A DNA stretch of 64,000 nucleotides from Mugil cephalus (Eukaryota > Chordata > Actinopteri > Mugiliformes > Mugilidae): the NCBI RefSeq assembly GCF_022458985.1, contig NC_061773.1:22974001-23038000 (forward strand), written 5' to 3'. Every line of letters starts with the position of its first letter. The stretch's first letter is position 1. This document shows positions 37,901 to 50,500 of this stretch, piece by piece. The notes under the pieces are model-generated. The model saw only the letters and a list, made by a program, of their open reading frames with translations, was not told the DNA's origin and ran no database searches. Made by a program: the position numbers and the translations under genes.

Positions 37901-40900
37901 TTAATAGTGTATTTTTCTCTACATTTATATTAAACAATTCAATTTTTTTTTTTTATATAAATGTCTGCCTCGTGTGGTCTTGTAGATTTCATTACTGGAA
38001 ATAATTCTAGCAAAAAAGCTCATGAGTTGGTTCAAGTTCGATTTACAATTCATGTAACTTAAATAACCTAAATGTAGTTTAACATTATAGCAATAATAAT
38101 ATTAGAGAGATGAATAAAGTACCTATCCATCTATCTAGTTAATATCAAGAATTTCTTTTTAAATAAAATTTCATTTCGCTTTACACTTGAAAAATCCAAA
38201 TACTGAACACACCAAGTTTCCACCAAGTTATATTCAGACAAGACAAGAGCTTTCATGGACCCGTCCATCGTGTTTTTCGACTTCTGTAACTGGAACGCCG
38301 ATAACTCAGGTGTGACACCATTCCCAGAGCCGACTTCCACACAACAAGGTACATGAACATGAACGAACCGCTGGGCTCTGACCCCCAACTAACAATCAGT
38401 CTGAATTCACTGTAACAGTCTAAATGCAAGTGACTCCGCTACAGTTGAGAGTCGTTTAAATTAAGTAAATGTGCAACTTTTGTCGTCGTTTTCGTCGTAT
38501 GAACGAGAAACATCTATCAAGCGTCTGGCTCTCAGTTTAATTTATTTCCTCACTTTGGACGTTTGGATGAAGAGTTTTTTTTAGTTAATTAACACTGCGA
38601 TAAATTGTATTACAATGAACATTTAAATCAACATGATCGATGACCAATCCTAGTGGAAATATATATATATATATATAATTTAAAAAAATGAACTCACATG
38701 GCAGAAGATCATGGCCTGGGCAATGGTGATGGCTCCGTAGATGTTACACAGGGCTTGGAACTTCTCCTCCTTGCAGTTGCACAGCACATAGTACTGTTTG
38801 ATGGTGTCCAGAGTCTCCTCCTCTCTCTTCAGCTTGATGATGTTGGGATCAGGCACAATGCGCTGAGCAAAGTTCCACACCGACTCTTCAAACGTGGCTG
38901 AGAACAGCAACATCTGGCAGTTTTTTGGCAGCATCCTGTGTTTGGAAAAAAAAAAAGGAAGCGAGAAAGTGAAAGGTCAGCCATTTTTTTTTTTGGAGGT
39001 GCCTGCAAAGACTTTTACAAGACTATTTTTAATTCGGTTCGTCTCGACTAACCTTTGGATGCGGATACTCTGGTCCTGGTGGCCCTGTGTGGCGATCATG
39101 ACGTCAGCCTCATCCAGCACAAAGACTTTGACCTTCTTGGGGTCTATAAACTTGAATTTACTGCACCAGTCCAGCATGGTGCCAGGTGTGCCAATAACTA
39201 TCTGTTCCTGCAGTTTCATTCCCCGCTGCACTGGAGCAGAAGAAACAAACAATCACAATCACGCCAAGCCGTCGACATCAACAACCCGATCACTGAGCGA
39301 GGGTCTTGCAGCCCAAGCAGAAAGTAGCGAAGCCTTACATTTGTTTCCTCTAATGGCGTAGACTAGCTGGACCTCGGGATAATGTTTGCCCATCTGCTCG
39401 ATCACCTTGCCAGTCTGAAGCGCCAGCTCATAAGTGGGTGACACACACAGGCACTGATGGAGAAAAGAAAACAAAAACAGTTTTAGGTGGAGATAAATTA
39501 CCGTATTTAATTCAAAGTACGAGCATTAAAAATATAAATTTTCCGGAGTTGTGAGGGCAGAGAATACAAACCTGGGGGTATCTGTTGTTGGGGTCTACGT
39601 GGCTGAGCATGGCCAGGACAAAGGCAGCGGTTTTCCCTGTTCCTGACTGCGACTGAGCAATCAGATTCTGTGGACTACGGGAAAGACAGAGGATTAGAGC
39701 ACAGACAGGTGCAAGCAGTGAAACTTTTCTAAAGCTCCTCAATGTGGGAGAGCTCAGAAACAGCACTATTCACATATTCACACATGAAGTACACTCACGG
39801 CTCAGCCAGCATCATAGGTAAGGCAGTTTCCTGGATTTTGGAGGGCCGGTTGAAACCCATGCCGTACACTCCCTGAAGCAGCTGCGGTTTGCTGCACAAA
39901 GAAAGAAGAAAACAGTTAAATATTCAGTTTTGGGCTAGAAGATCTTTCCGCTTGAGTGAACTCGTTTTGGATTCGGGTGTTTACACGTTTCTTAACAGAG
40001 TTTCTACTAAAAGAATCAACAGACGAGTTCAACCTTGGATCAGAAAAAAGGTTTATATACGTGAGGAGTCACTTACAGCCGCAGCTCTTCAAAGGACTTG
40101 ACCGAGTAGAGCGGGGAGTTGGGATCCTTCTGAAGGACTTCCACTTGATTTGTTGTATTGACGAGATTATTTCGTATCAGCTTGTTTAACAACGACTGTG
40201 CCGCTTTGTCGTCTGAAATAACAAGTTACGAAGCAAAGCGTCAAAACAACTCCAGGGGCAGACGTGCATTTCACTGAAAGTCAACGAGAAACGATCAATA
40301 TTTCTGCATAAATTAATAAACAGCCACCTTTGTCGTCTTCATCTGCAGGTTTATCTCCTTCTGACTTTGCAGCTGCACTGGTGGAGTCCGTTGCGTTTGC
40401 CGCCCGACCTAAAGTAAAGTACTCTAATGATTATTTTGTGGTTTCGCTGGTTATCACAAAACGCCACCTTACCCCCCCGCCCAAATTCAATTGCGTGTAC
40501 CTACCATTTTCCTCTGGTTTATCTTTTATTTGAAGGCTGCCGATCTGAAAGGATGAACACAATAAATTGAATGTAGTCTAATAAGCACAGTATGATATTT
40601 ATATGTGTAAACAGTAGGGACGGGCGTATTGATCCAGAAATATCGATACTTCCGATCTAGACGTGTTTTTTAGAATCGATCTTCATATCAAAACATTGAT
40701 AGCGAGTCGTTTTTCCACAAGAAATATTAATACTTTCATGACTACAAATGTGTGAGAGAGAGGAGGTGAACAGACCTCTAGAGAGAGAGGAAGGTAATAT
40801 GACATGTCAATATGCTGTTGTTTCTTAACAAAATCATATAAATGACAGATGTAGAATGAGACCTTTGTTGTCAAAGTTCTGTCAAGTTATAGCCTGAAGA

Positions 40901-41626
40901 CCAGTCTGTCTGGTCCAAAAAGATATATAAGATATAAGATAAGATATATCCAAATCAGAGCGACTGTTCTTATTTTATTTTTTGTCTTTTTTTCTTTTAA
41001 ATGTGATTTGCTAAGATTTTTAGTCGACATGTTGATTTGTACAGACTGTCTTTAATTGCTCTGATTAAAGAGAAGTCTGCCATTTAGCAGCTTGTTAACT
41101 TCGTACACGGAGGTGAATAAAACACATTTTTTCATAATTACATTCACAAATGTTCATTGTAAAAATCACATACACAGGTAGACGTCTAAAAGCATCGGGA
41201 TATTAGCCTTGGTATCGGGTAGAAAGGAAACATAATGGTGTCGCATATCCCTAGTGAATAGAGCTGAGTTTGTATTTATGTCTATGGTTTGCCTGCTAGC
41301 AGCTAAAGCCGGTCAATGAGGTAGCACACAGCACCTCGGCTAATCCAAATTAGCCCTGACGACAAGCCGGTGCTTTCAAGCGGAAACCTTATGAAAGACA
41401 GACGACCATACGAGCCACTTCATTCACTGACACTTAACAATTTTAACTCTCCGCGTTAAACATGTGCACCCTAATTTTCCACCAGCACTGTACCAGACCA
41501 GGCCACAGCATAGCATCCTCTCAACAGGCTAACTACAGGTTAGCTCGCATTGCGTAAGTTCACGCTTACAGATTCCGCCGCGGCTTCTTGCTCGTCCACC
41601 GCCTGGGCCCAGGAGTCCGTAGCCAT
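34954..41626 (-). CDS. ddx19: DEAD-box RNA helicase DDX19 (Dbp5 orthologue), complete, 12 exons
   Basis: Minus-strand coding exons in transcript order are 41626-41570, 40544-40505, 40408-40328, 40212-40077, 39891-39799, 39674-39572, 39453-39339, 39230-39053, 38935-38698, 36654-36492, 35361-35170 and 35015-34954. All are GT-AG and in phase, giving 486 codons (485 aa; human DDX19B is 479). The N-terminus [19 protein letters not shown] is the vertebrate DDX19 start. Helicase motifs appear in order: Q motif GFNRPSKIQ; Walker [11 protein letters not shown] (142-151); [20 protein letters not shown] (248-251); SAT (280-282); CARGIDVEQV (about 399-408); [13 protein letters not shown] (431-443). DDX19/Dbp5 is an ATPase that remodels mRNPs at the cytoplasmic face of the nuclear pore with Gle1-IP6 and Nup214. 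The start has A at -3 and G at +4. The acidic/Ala-Ser linker in exons 2-3 is the least conserved part and explains the extra length. Assignment to DDX19A or B is not meaningful for a fish gene. Confidence 0.97.
40616..41253. mobile_element. hAT-like non-autonomous DNA transposon in ddx19 intron 1
   Basis: The block starts near TAGGGACGGGCGTATTGATC and ends near GCATATCCCTAG, short imperfect inverted ends of the AGGGRYGGG type. Inside is AATATCGATACTTCCGAT, which also occurs near 3300-3320, where a second block (about 3290-3770) shares the TATCGATA/GTATCGG-rich inner ends. No open frame suggests a transposase. I could not define a clean 8-bp target duplication, so superfamily assignment is tentative. 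Confidence 0.45.
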
Positions 41627-41828
41627 CGTGTGACAGTCTCTTCTGTAGTTATTAAACTCTGGAAAAAGCCAACTGGGATAGCTACTTCAAACTGAATGGG
41701 CGACAATGAGAAAGTAACTATTTCCTACAATGGCGTGCAGATCCAGATTCTGGACGAGTGTGTAACCGCTTACGACGCCGGGTGGAATACAAGAGCCTCC
41801 CAAATAATAGTTCCTATGTAATTGAAAG

Positions 41829-41836
41829 TTCCCGCC
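41829..41836 (-). promoter_or_regulatory. E2F-like site (GGCGGGAA) upstream of ddx19
   Basis: The minus strand carries GGCGGGAA about 205 bases upstream of the ddx19 ATG, inside a short CpG-containing block (41560-41870) that should hold the promoter. No TATA box is evident. It matches the E2F core; occupancy is inferred only. Confidence 0.35.
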
Positions 41837-42100
41837 TAACGGGGCCGATTCTGGGGGTCAGAGCTTTGGGGATGGTGGCACAAAGCTATCACTTGGTTAA
41901 AAAATAAAATAAAATAAAATAAATTGTATTTAAATGAGAGCGAGACGAGGTAGGAACAATAAGTTCAAAACAAATTAAAAGTTATGAACGTCAATAAAGA
42001 TAGAAGAAAACACCATTCTATCATACAAACCTTTTTTTAAAAATAAATACTTTTAAAAATATATATATTATTTTAGTGGTGTGTGAGAACTATATTAAAG

Positions 42101-42145
42101 TTTAGTTTAGTTTAGTTTAGTTTAGTTTAGTTTAGTTTAGTTTAG
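42101..42145. repeat. (TTTAG)9 minisatellite
   Basis: Nine perfect TTTAG units just upstream of ddx19. Simple tandem repeat, no further content. Confidence 0.95.
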
Positions 42146-44613
42146 TTCGAAAACGTAAAAAAGCAAACAAAATAATACAAACAAGATAATACAGTATGCA
42201 ATACTGTAATACATACAGTAATGGACACAATGAATATAAATAACAGAAAATGAAAAAAAATAAAGTAAACATAAACTAAATATTCTATCTTCCACATGTC
42301 TGAAAAGGAGTGGAAGGAAGTATAGACTTATTTTATCCCATCCCTTCTGAATAGATCAATAATAATTGTATTCTTTTCTTCCTGTCAGCATAATAGTAAT
42401 AACTATAATCTTTACATTATATATAATATATACATATATGCATATATACAAGAGTATATCAATAAATGATTTTTAGATAGTAAGAAGACGTCTTAGTATT
42501 TCTTTTGAAGGCTTACGGGTGCTGGGACAAGAGTGCTGGGTGCATTAATCTCATATTCAACATGTGCTCTGATGAATTAATTAACTGTGATGAATCCCTA
42601 AAGCACATAGTCTTCGACTATTTCGCTGAAAATCACCGTCTGGAGGTTGAATTAATAGACATACGGCTCTGTTGAACCTGTGGAGGGAGCCAAAGCATGA
42701 AAACAATCTCCATAGCTCCGCTCCTGTTTAATACTTCTCAACGTGCCAGGGAAAAACAGCAGCAAAACGGGAACCCACCATGACAAAATGTCCCTAGAAC
42801 ACATTACATATTCATTGTAAGACAGAACAACCACAACTTAATAACGACAAGATCATATACTGACAACAGAGTCATTGTGGTGTCTTTTTATTTGTAATCC
42901 AACCCACTGGAGCCCAAAGGCAGCAGTCTCCCTTTCTTCTGTATCCCAGTACATTTAAATTTGCATTTATTTGGTGATTCACAGTGTCTACATTTTTCAT
43001 TGGAATGTGCCTTCGACCTGAACAGGAACAATGGGAACAACAGTTCCCTGGAGCTCTTAAAACCAGACTGGTGCTGGATTTTAATATAGTTTCCCTGTGG
43101 TGTATGGACATAAAGTACACATTTCTATCTGTATATCTACTGTTGATTGCTAAAACCATGTCTATCTTTCCAAAATAAAGTGATTCCCATCACAGTAGCT
43201 CCTTTAATCTAAAAAAAAAAAAAAAAGATTTATTATCCCTGATTTGGCTGTGTTCATCAAACTGAGTCAGGTTCATTATAGGCAGCCTTATTGGAATAAA
43301 CAGGGAGGATACCCCAGATACCAAGACTGCCTAATCAAGAACGCCAGAACCATGAATGAATGGCCGTGATGCAACCACTGAGAGAAACTATATTTAAAAC
43401 AAACTCCCCTGGAAAGTTTAGGGTTTTGCAGATTGATTCTGACCGCAGCAGTTTTTATTTTGGTGGTCTATTATGGTCCCGAAATACTTTAATGACTGGG
43501 TACATTGGGTATATTAAGACGGAGACACACGGGATTAACCTGATTTATTGTGTTTTTAAACAGTCAGTTTTCAAGGAAGGACTCCAACTGTATTAGGATT
43601 TTGATGTAGTTTAAGGATGTAGCAGCGTGAGCTTTAGGACAATTGAGTCCACGTTTAATATCTTTGCAATTATATTCCAATTGTAGCATTTTTTTATTCC
43701 AAGACCACACTGTATATACTTAATGTCAGAGTGCTGTTATATTCTTGTATATGTTGATGTTGTTTTTTATTGTTTTTTGTGTATATTTCTTAACTAATTT
43801 TGTGCTACTGTGACAAGGTAATTTCCTAAATGCTGTCTTATGTCTTATGTCTTAATATTTGTCTTATAAACGAAGGTAAGTTTCACACAAAGATACAGAC
43901 AGGAAAGAAACAACACTTTGCAAAAACTAAATGGTAATAACTTCATCAGTGCTTAATTAAGGCAACATTTCGTGATTTGTTTAACCATAACCGGCAGCAT
44001 TTTTGGTTCCACTTTGGTTCCTGAAACAATTAAACAGATTAGGTATAAAGAATTTAACTGAGCTTCAACCTACACAAAAGTCAGAAAGACACACTGAAGA
44101 GATTCAAGCACAGAAGGAAGTCTAGTTGGCCTCTTTCATCCTTTGCGCTAAGCTAACTCTGATTTTGGCTGTAGCTTCGTATTAGATGAGAGGTTCTGTC
44201 TTATTGATCTGAAACTGGTTTATTTTCTTTTTTATTTGTTTAGGCACAGAATGGACGTTACTCCTCTTCCGGTCCAGTGGGACTAACTTTTCAGTCATGA
44301 CACGTTCTCTTTATTACACAATTATGTATAGTGCTGTAGCTCCATCCCAGTTTGGTGCTTCAGTGGAAACTAGGCTATTAACCAGCGTTGTCCTCCACTA
44401 AGGACCATGCAGGAGCACTCGGGGTCACCTCTGGAGCAGGACTGCTGTGGCTGGCTGCTCCTTAATTGAATGCAGAATTGATTTCACACATTTCGTCTGC
44501 TCCACCGGGATAGATAGATAGATGATGACAGTGGCTTTGGACTGTGCTGAAGGAGATTACATTGATCTCTGTGTCGCCGTCATCCAACGGTCACTTCACC
44601 GCTCTGAAGTTTA

Positions 44614-44616
<3 letters not shown>

Positions 44617-44696
<80 letters not shown>
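44617..44696. repeat. (TG)40 microsatellite
   Basis: Perfect 80-bp TG tract. It produces Val-Cys and Thr-His open frames on the two strands that are artefacts. Confidence 0.97.
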
Positions 44697-44697
<1 letters not shown>

Positions 44698-45724
44698 ATG
44701 CGGTAGCGGGGAGAGGACGCGGAGAGCCTCTCAAGATAGTCAGTTTGGAGACAAATTTGTGAAAGGCTTGAAAGAGCAGAGTTTATTGTTGCCTCCAATC
44801 AGCTGCCTTGCCGGAGGTATCCATGGCAACTGAAAGAGTAAAAGTAAGGTTTGAGGTCTCCGGAGAATTTGGGAGAGACAGAGAGAAGGACTTTGTATTG
44901 CTACAGAAGGGCTCATTTGAAGCGCTGAATATGACAGAAAGAACATCAAAGTACTGTAGAGTGGCCGCAGTGTGAATAATCTGAGGAAAGATAAACCCAC
45001 AAATACACAACGGTAGGATCACTCGAACGCTGCTCCGCACATTTCCAGTGTGCCAGTGTGTTCACGTAGGCTGTATATACTGTGTAATGTACACTCATAT
45101 GCTCTCCATGAATTTAAACAGGGACACTTCAGCAATGTGTCAACACTTACCCTTGGGTAAAAGGAGATCTGCCTCCAGTTAAGTATGAAATATATATATA
45201 TATATATATATAAAAGCATTAGTGGAAAACTCAAAAGACTGCTAGTCACTGCATCGGAAAACCTGTATTACATAGGTATTTTATACTGTATGGGTGTAGC
45301 TAAGTGTTGTTGCTTTCACCAAAAAGAAAAAAAAAAAAATCGTAAATGTAAAATTCAAATGATGGGGTATTCAGCAGGAGGATGAATGTCAGCTGCTGGG
45401 AGTGTTTATTTCCATGTGGTATTATCAGGCTAGTTATGTAATCCCAAGTGAGACGGTCCGTTTCGGTGATGTGACACAAAAATAAAACATTTATTCAGTT
45501 GTTCATTTAATCATGCACACACAGCCTCACTGTGTTTCCAAACTGTGAAAGGGTGAACAAGGAAGTGGCCTCATCTGATTTGGAGGTGAATGTTAATGTG
45601 CGGGATTGTGTCATGTGATTGTCAAGTGATATTCTGAATACCCAAAAATGACAAAGAATACAAAAAAAGTTAGATAAAATTTACCACAAATGAAACAAAA
45701 TGACTTATCCATTACCGAAACTAT

Positions 45725-46191
45725 CCTCCTGAGACCTTTTATGTGGTCTGTATTATTAATTTCTCCAATGTATTTGGGATTAGTAGGACCTGAGTTAAAA
45801 AACTAAGCATCGTCTTTGAACAGGAAGTAGTAGTTGTCAAAAAAAAACAATGTACTCATATGTGGACACTGGGATTATTTCATTATTTATTTATAATGAA
45901 GTCACCCAATGTATGACAAAATGTAAATCTATGACTGAGCAAAGACAGGATTGTAAACAATAAAGCGTTATTAGCGACGTTGTAGCTCATTACTATTGAT
46001 AAAATTTGTTAATTGTGTCCGTAATATCAAACTAGAAAAGTTTAAACATAAACAAGTTACATAAGCACATAAGTTTTAACCTTTGCTACCACAAAATGGC
46101 AGAGCAAAGCGTCCACCAATGAGGACAACAGGTTTAAATGAAGCAGAATAAGACTTAATGTCACTATATGAGGTCGCGGGGTCTCAGGAGG
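45725..46191. mobile_element. piggyBac-like MITE family, copy C (both ends)
   Basis: It has a perfect 12-bp terminal inverted repeat: CCTCCTGAGACC at 45725-45736 and GGTCTCAGGAGG at 46180-46191. The flanks here are CTAT and CTAC instead of TTAA, perhaps through mutation. The interior carries the family palindromic unit ACTCATATGTGGACA near the left and ACTATATGAGGTCG near the right. No open frame. Confidence 0.65.
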
Positions 46192-46871
46192 CTACTGGAG
46201 GGGCACAGGAGATGACTCACATTTGATTTACACTCCCTTGCCAGTTCATTAGGTACACTGAAATAACTGAGAGAGCAGGTTGATTCAACTGTGTTTTCAT
46301 TTTTGAGGCAGCGGTCTGGGATAAGTAACAGGAATTAATTCATTCCAATAAACAGCATCACAAAATACATTCCCCCATAATGGTCATACAGTTGAATCAC
46401 CACATGTTTATGCTGTTTCAACTATGATATTATAATAGATTTTGTTTAGTTGTGTGCCTAACAAACTGTTTAGCGTGTAATGTAAAACACAAATGTTAAT
46501 GATGAAGCTGTGACAAGCACAGACATGCAGAACCAAAAAAGAGGTGTCAGGCTTGAATCAACTCAGCTACAACCAATGTTGGTGAAAGTAGCTGTATCTT
46601 CTACAGTATGCATACTGAGTCTGTGAAACTCTGAAAAGACAGGATACTGTAAAGTAGGTTTCCATTTGCCTCAAAAACGTTTGCATCTAGCTGGGCTATT
46701 AATGTTTACACAGATGCTAGCAACATTATGCAGCGCTGTATTTTGTTCAACCAGGTCCAATCTACATGCTCCCAATTTAAAACATGTTTCGTAAATCAGA
46801 TATCTTTGGGTTTGGGCCTTTGATCGGGTGAAACATCTACTACTATATAGGGTGAAATAACTACTACTATA

Positions 46872-47575
46872 TAGACCCCTTCATGGTCTACGTCACTGTG
46901 ACATCACAGCATTAGCTGGAGGCAAAACAGGGGGAAGCTTGAGGCGAACACTGTTACTGTCAACCTTAAAAATGTCGTCTTGCTGTATTTTTGGAGACAA
47001 CCCCCCCAAAATTGAAGTTGCATCACATACCAGCCCCTGCCAGTCATAGACAACTTTAGTTTGTTGATTAAGGATTGGAGTGATACAATCACCAATGAGT
47101 ACACTTCATATCAGACAAGATGATAATGCATCATCAGTTTCAGCTTGAATAATGTTATGCGTTAGACTAAATTGTGACTGAAATTACATTACTATTATTA
47201 CGTCCTTATTTCAGGAATTCTTGTTACAGATTAATGCTAATGCTAACTGCTAGCTAACACAACGTTAGTTGTGTGTTTCAGGGGTGTCCAAGCTGTAGTT
47301 GCATTTGCTATGTTACCCTCCACAGTGGTTCCACTTCTTTAAAGACAGACCCTCGTATGGACAAAATTCATCCTTCAAATTCTTCTATTGCAAATCTTGC
47401 ACGTGTCCATTCACGACATTGTTATAGGTGTCTAGAAGTTTGTATGTCTTCAATTTTTCTTTCATGTAGATGCTCGGTTTCTCAATGAAATATGCTACCT
47501 GACATTTACAAGCTACAGTGTGCAGCCCCGCCCCTCAAAAAATGTCACACTGTTTACAAACTGGTAAGAGGTCTA
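46872..47575 (+). mobile_element. P-element/THAP-like non-autonomous transposon, copy 2
   Basis: It begins TAGACCCCTTCATGG and ends GTAAGAGGTCTA. Near the left end, an ATG at 46972 opens MSSCCIFGDNPPK and soon meets a stop. Paired cysteines right after the start Met resemble the beginning of a THAP zinc finger, the DNA-binding domain of P-element transposases. The sister copy at 30227 has the same spot in decayed form. The rest is collinear with the other copies. Transposase coding is otherwise gone. Confidence 0.6.
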
Positions 47576-50500
47576 TGTGCTTCCATGTTAAAGTCCACCT
47601 CTCCTTTAGCATTCCTGCCCATTATAAATGTGCTGGAGGGACTTGAGCTCAGGGCTCTGTGCAGGATGGTCCAGTTCCTCCACCATGGTCTTTATTTACC
47701 AGGCTTTGTGCAGTGAGGTGTTGAAAGCAACCTAGTGTCAAAAATATCGTATTAAGCAGTGGGAGTATCAAGTTTTCCTTTAAAAGATGTCTAATTTATA
47801 CCTACAACACTGAAAACAGCTATTGACAAAAAGGGCTGGCTGTGAAACTACTTTGTAGAAAAGACAACTACACATCTAAAACTATGCACCAGAGAGGAAT
47901 CTGTCTCCTCTGCTTCGCTCTCTTTGTCTTCATTCGGCATTCGGATTCTTGCTTTTCTATTAGCAGCTAATTAATCAGAATCAAAGGCAGACAAATCCTG
48001 TAAATATAGACAAGCTGTAAGCACGGGCCCATAGGTGAGAAATACAAGCAGAGAACGGAGAAAGAGAGATTAAGGGCAGATTCCTCCCACTTTCTTCTGG
48101 TCGAAGTCATTAAGATTCATACCCCTGATCTTTTTTTGCTCTGTGCGGCTCTTCGCTGCCCGCTCTATGCATCTCGAGCAAGGAGAAAATAAATAAAAAT
48201 CCGAACCTGCACACCCACACCAGAATTAAAATGGTGATGCAGCACTTGTTTTCTGTCAACAAGAGGGAGCGTACTGAAAAAGACAGAGAACGTGAGATAG
48301 CATGAGATAGGGTGAGAAAGAAGGGAGGGAGAGACAGAGAGAAAGTGAGGGGGGCTTTCAGCTGGTTGGTATTCCTGAGGCTTAGCCAGAGAGGCTGATG
48401 GTGCAGAGTGGACATCACCAAGGAATTTCAATGTGGATACAATGGCTTGCTGTTGTCACAGCCTTTATGTCAGGCCTGGCTGCTCTGCAAACTATTGTTT
48501 GATCAATTAAAATGCAGTCAGATTACTATGGATGTCATCATGACACATTTTAAATATATCTAGAGACTATTAAACCATTCACGACCATTCACGGCCCACT
48601 TTCTATTTCTTTAATGATATTCAAAACATTATTGGGGCTTGGCATGCGTTTCCTGGACACAGTGTAAGTCTTTCTTTCTCTTGAGTGGTACATTTCTAAG
48701 TACCATCCGCACGAATGTCAAGTACAAAGGTTTCTTAACAGGAGTTACTTTTCCTGTCAGTGGTTTTAATGTTGAGGCTGGTCAACTCCCTTCAGGCAGA
48801 GGTAAGAAGTCTTTGATTTGTGTATTGAATGAACGAATGAATGAATGAATCTTTGAGGAGTTGAAAGAACTCCAGCACAAGGTATGACATTGTCTGACAG
48901 AGCAGAATGAGACGAAGTTTTAAGCTTCTTGAAATAAACTAATGGGGGGAAACGGAGTGTTAAAGGTTTTCAGTAGACTGAAAAATGTCCGTCTTCTGTC
49001 TTGTGCAAAACGCACTGAGTAGGACAAGTTATTATAAGTCCCCGATTCTGGTTTGGCACGTAAATACCAAGATAAGGCAGACCATCCGAACCAGTAACCG
49101 ATCAGACCAGCATCTTTTCATATGAAAATACAGATGCTGAACCCAACCAGTTCACTCAATAAACAGCTGGATTATCACAGAGAACAGGGAGAGGGGCTAA
49201 ATAGCCCCGAGTTCTTTGAAAAAACCCGGAGAAAACATTGAGCCGATTTCTCATTCGCTCGAGCAATTTGGAGTTCAACAGTCACTGGCGATCATGCAGG
49301 AATGTTCATTCATCTACAGGGGCCAAAAAGCTTCGGGGCTGTCAAGCCCCGGCTCAACAATTTTCGATTCCTTAATAATTTATCGATGGCGAGCAGTCAA
49401 ATTGCATATCAATAATGTAGAAGGCCTCAGTACAATGTTGACACAAAATACCCTTTCAGTCAGGCCCATTCATGCTCACAGACCTGCAGACAAAAGTACT
49501 ATGTTTGGTCCCACGTGGTCCAGCGCGGGCACATTGAATACGATCTGCAACAGTGATCATCCTCTTATGTGTTGATAGAGTTTAAAAATACTTAAAAATA
49601 GGGTTTCTCACCCCTTTGAAAATGGATAAAGGCGTTTATTTGAAGAACAAGGACTAATTGTTGAGCTAATAAACGGACATAAGCTAAAATAATAATATAT
49701 TTTCTTAAAAATTTCTTAAAACGTTCTGTCTTTAGGACAATATTCCCGTGCAAAATTGCGTGAACATACATGATCGCTATAGCTCTCGGTGGGTTCGATA
49801 TCTATATTGTGTATTTGGGCACGGGCCAATCTCACATGTAGGACAAATTAAGTGACCAATGGCGTATTTCCATCTAGGTCAGCATCTTTTATTCAGGAGG
49901 CACGCGTACACAGTTACATGCCATCCTGCCCCGGGGGCCCTGCAGAGACCCACTCTGCCACTGAGCGATGGCCCACCATTTTGTTCTGTTTTGAAAATGA
50001 TCTCCATGCATGAGATTAGCTGGGGGGCCCGCAAGCTCTTTCCTTTGTTGTGTATCCCAGTTTGGATATTTCCCCGGATGGTGTCTGTGAGCGTGGTGAG
50101 CGTGGCGTGCGTGTTGCGGTGCCAGGCTGCATGTGTGCATGCGCGCGTGCATGTGTTTGTGTTTGAGAGAGCGTGTTTAACATTTTTTTATTTTTTTTTC
50201 TTGTTGTTTTTTTGCTCAATGCAGAGGCGAACACGATCTCGATGGAGACATCCGATGCCCATTCTGTGTATGAAACTGTAGTGCTCTGCTGCTGCTGCTG
50301 AGCTTGAGGATAACACCCATAGCATCGCAATCCGCCTGCGGTGTTTACAGCAACGCGCGCTTTGCAATCCACACCCTCCACCCTTGAACGCACAGTAGAA
50401 TCCGGTGCGTTGGCGAGCACGTAGGGGTCAGAGGTGCAACGCGGCGCTTATTAAGGCCAAAAGAGACACCCCGAGGTTGTCTTATTCTTGAACTGTTCCT

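Noticed and set aside
44544-44833. Val-Cys and Thr-His repeat frames
   Set aside because: Translation of the TG microsatellite.
49216-49575. 119-codon plus-strand frame as a possible small gene
   Set aside because: No recognisable homologue, signal peptide, domain or splice sites; kept only as a possible conserved noncoding block.
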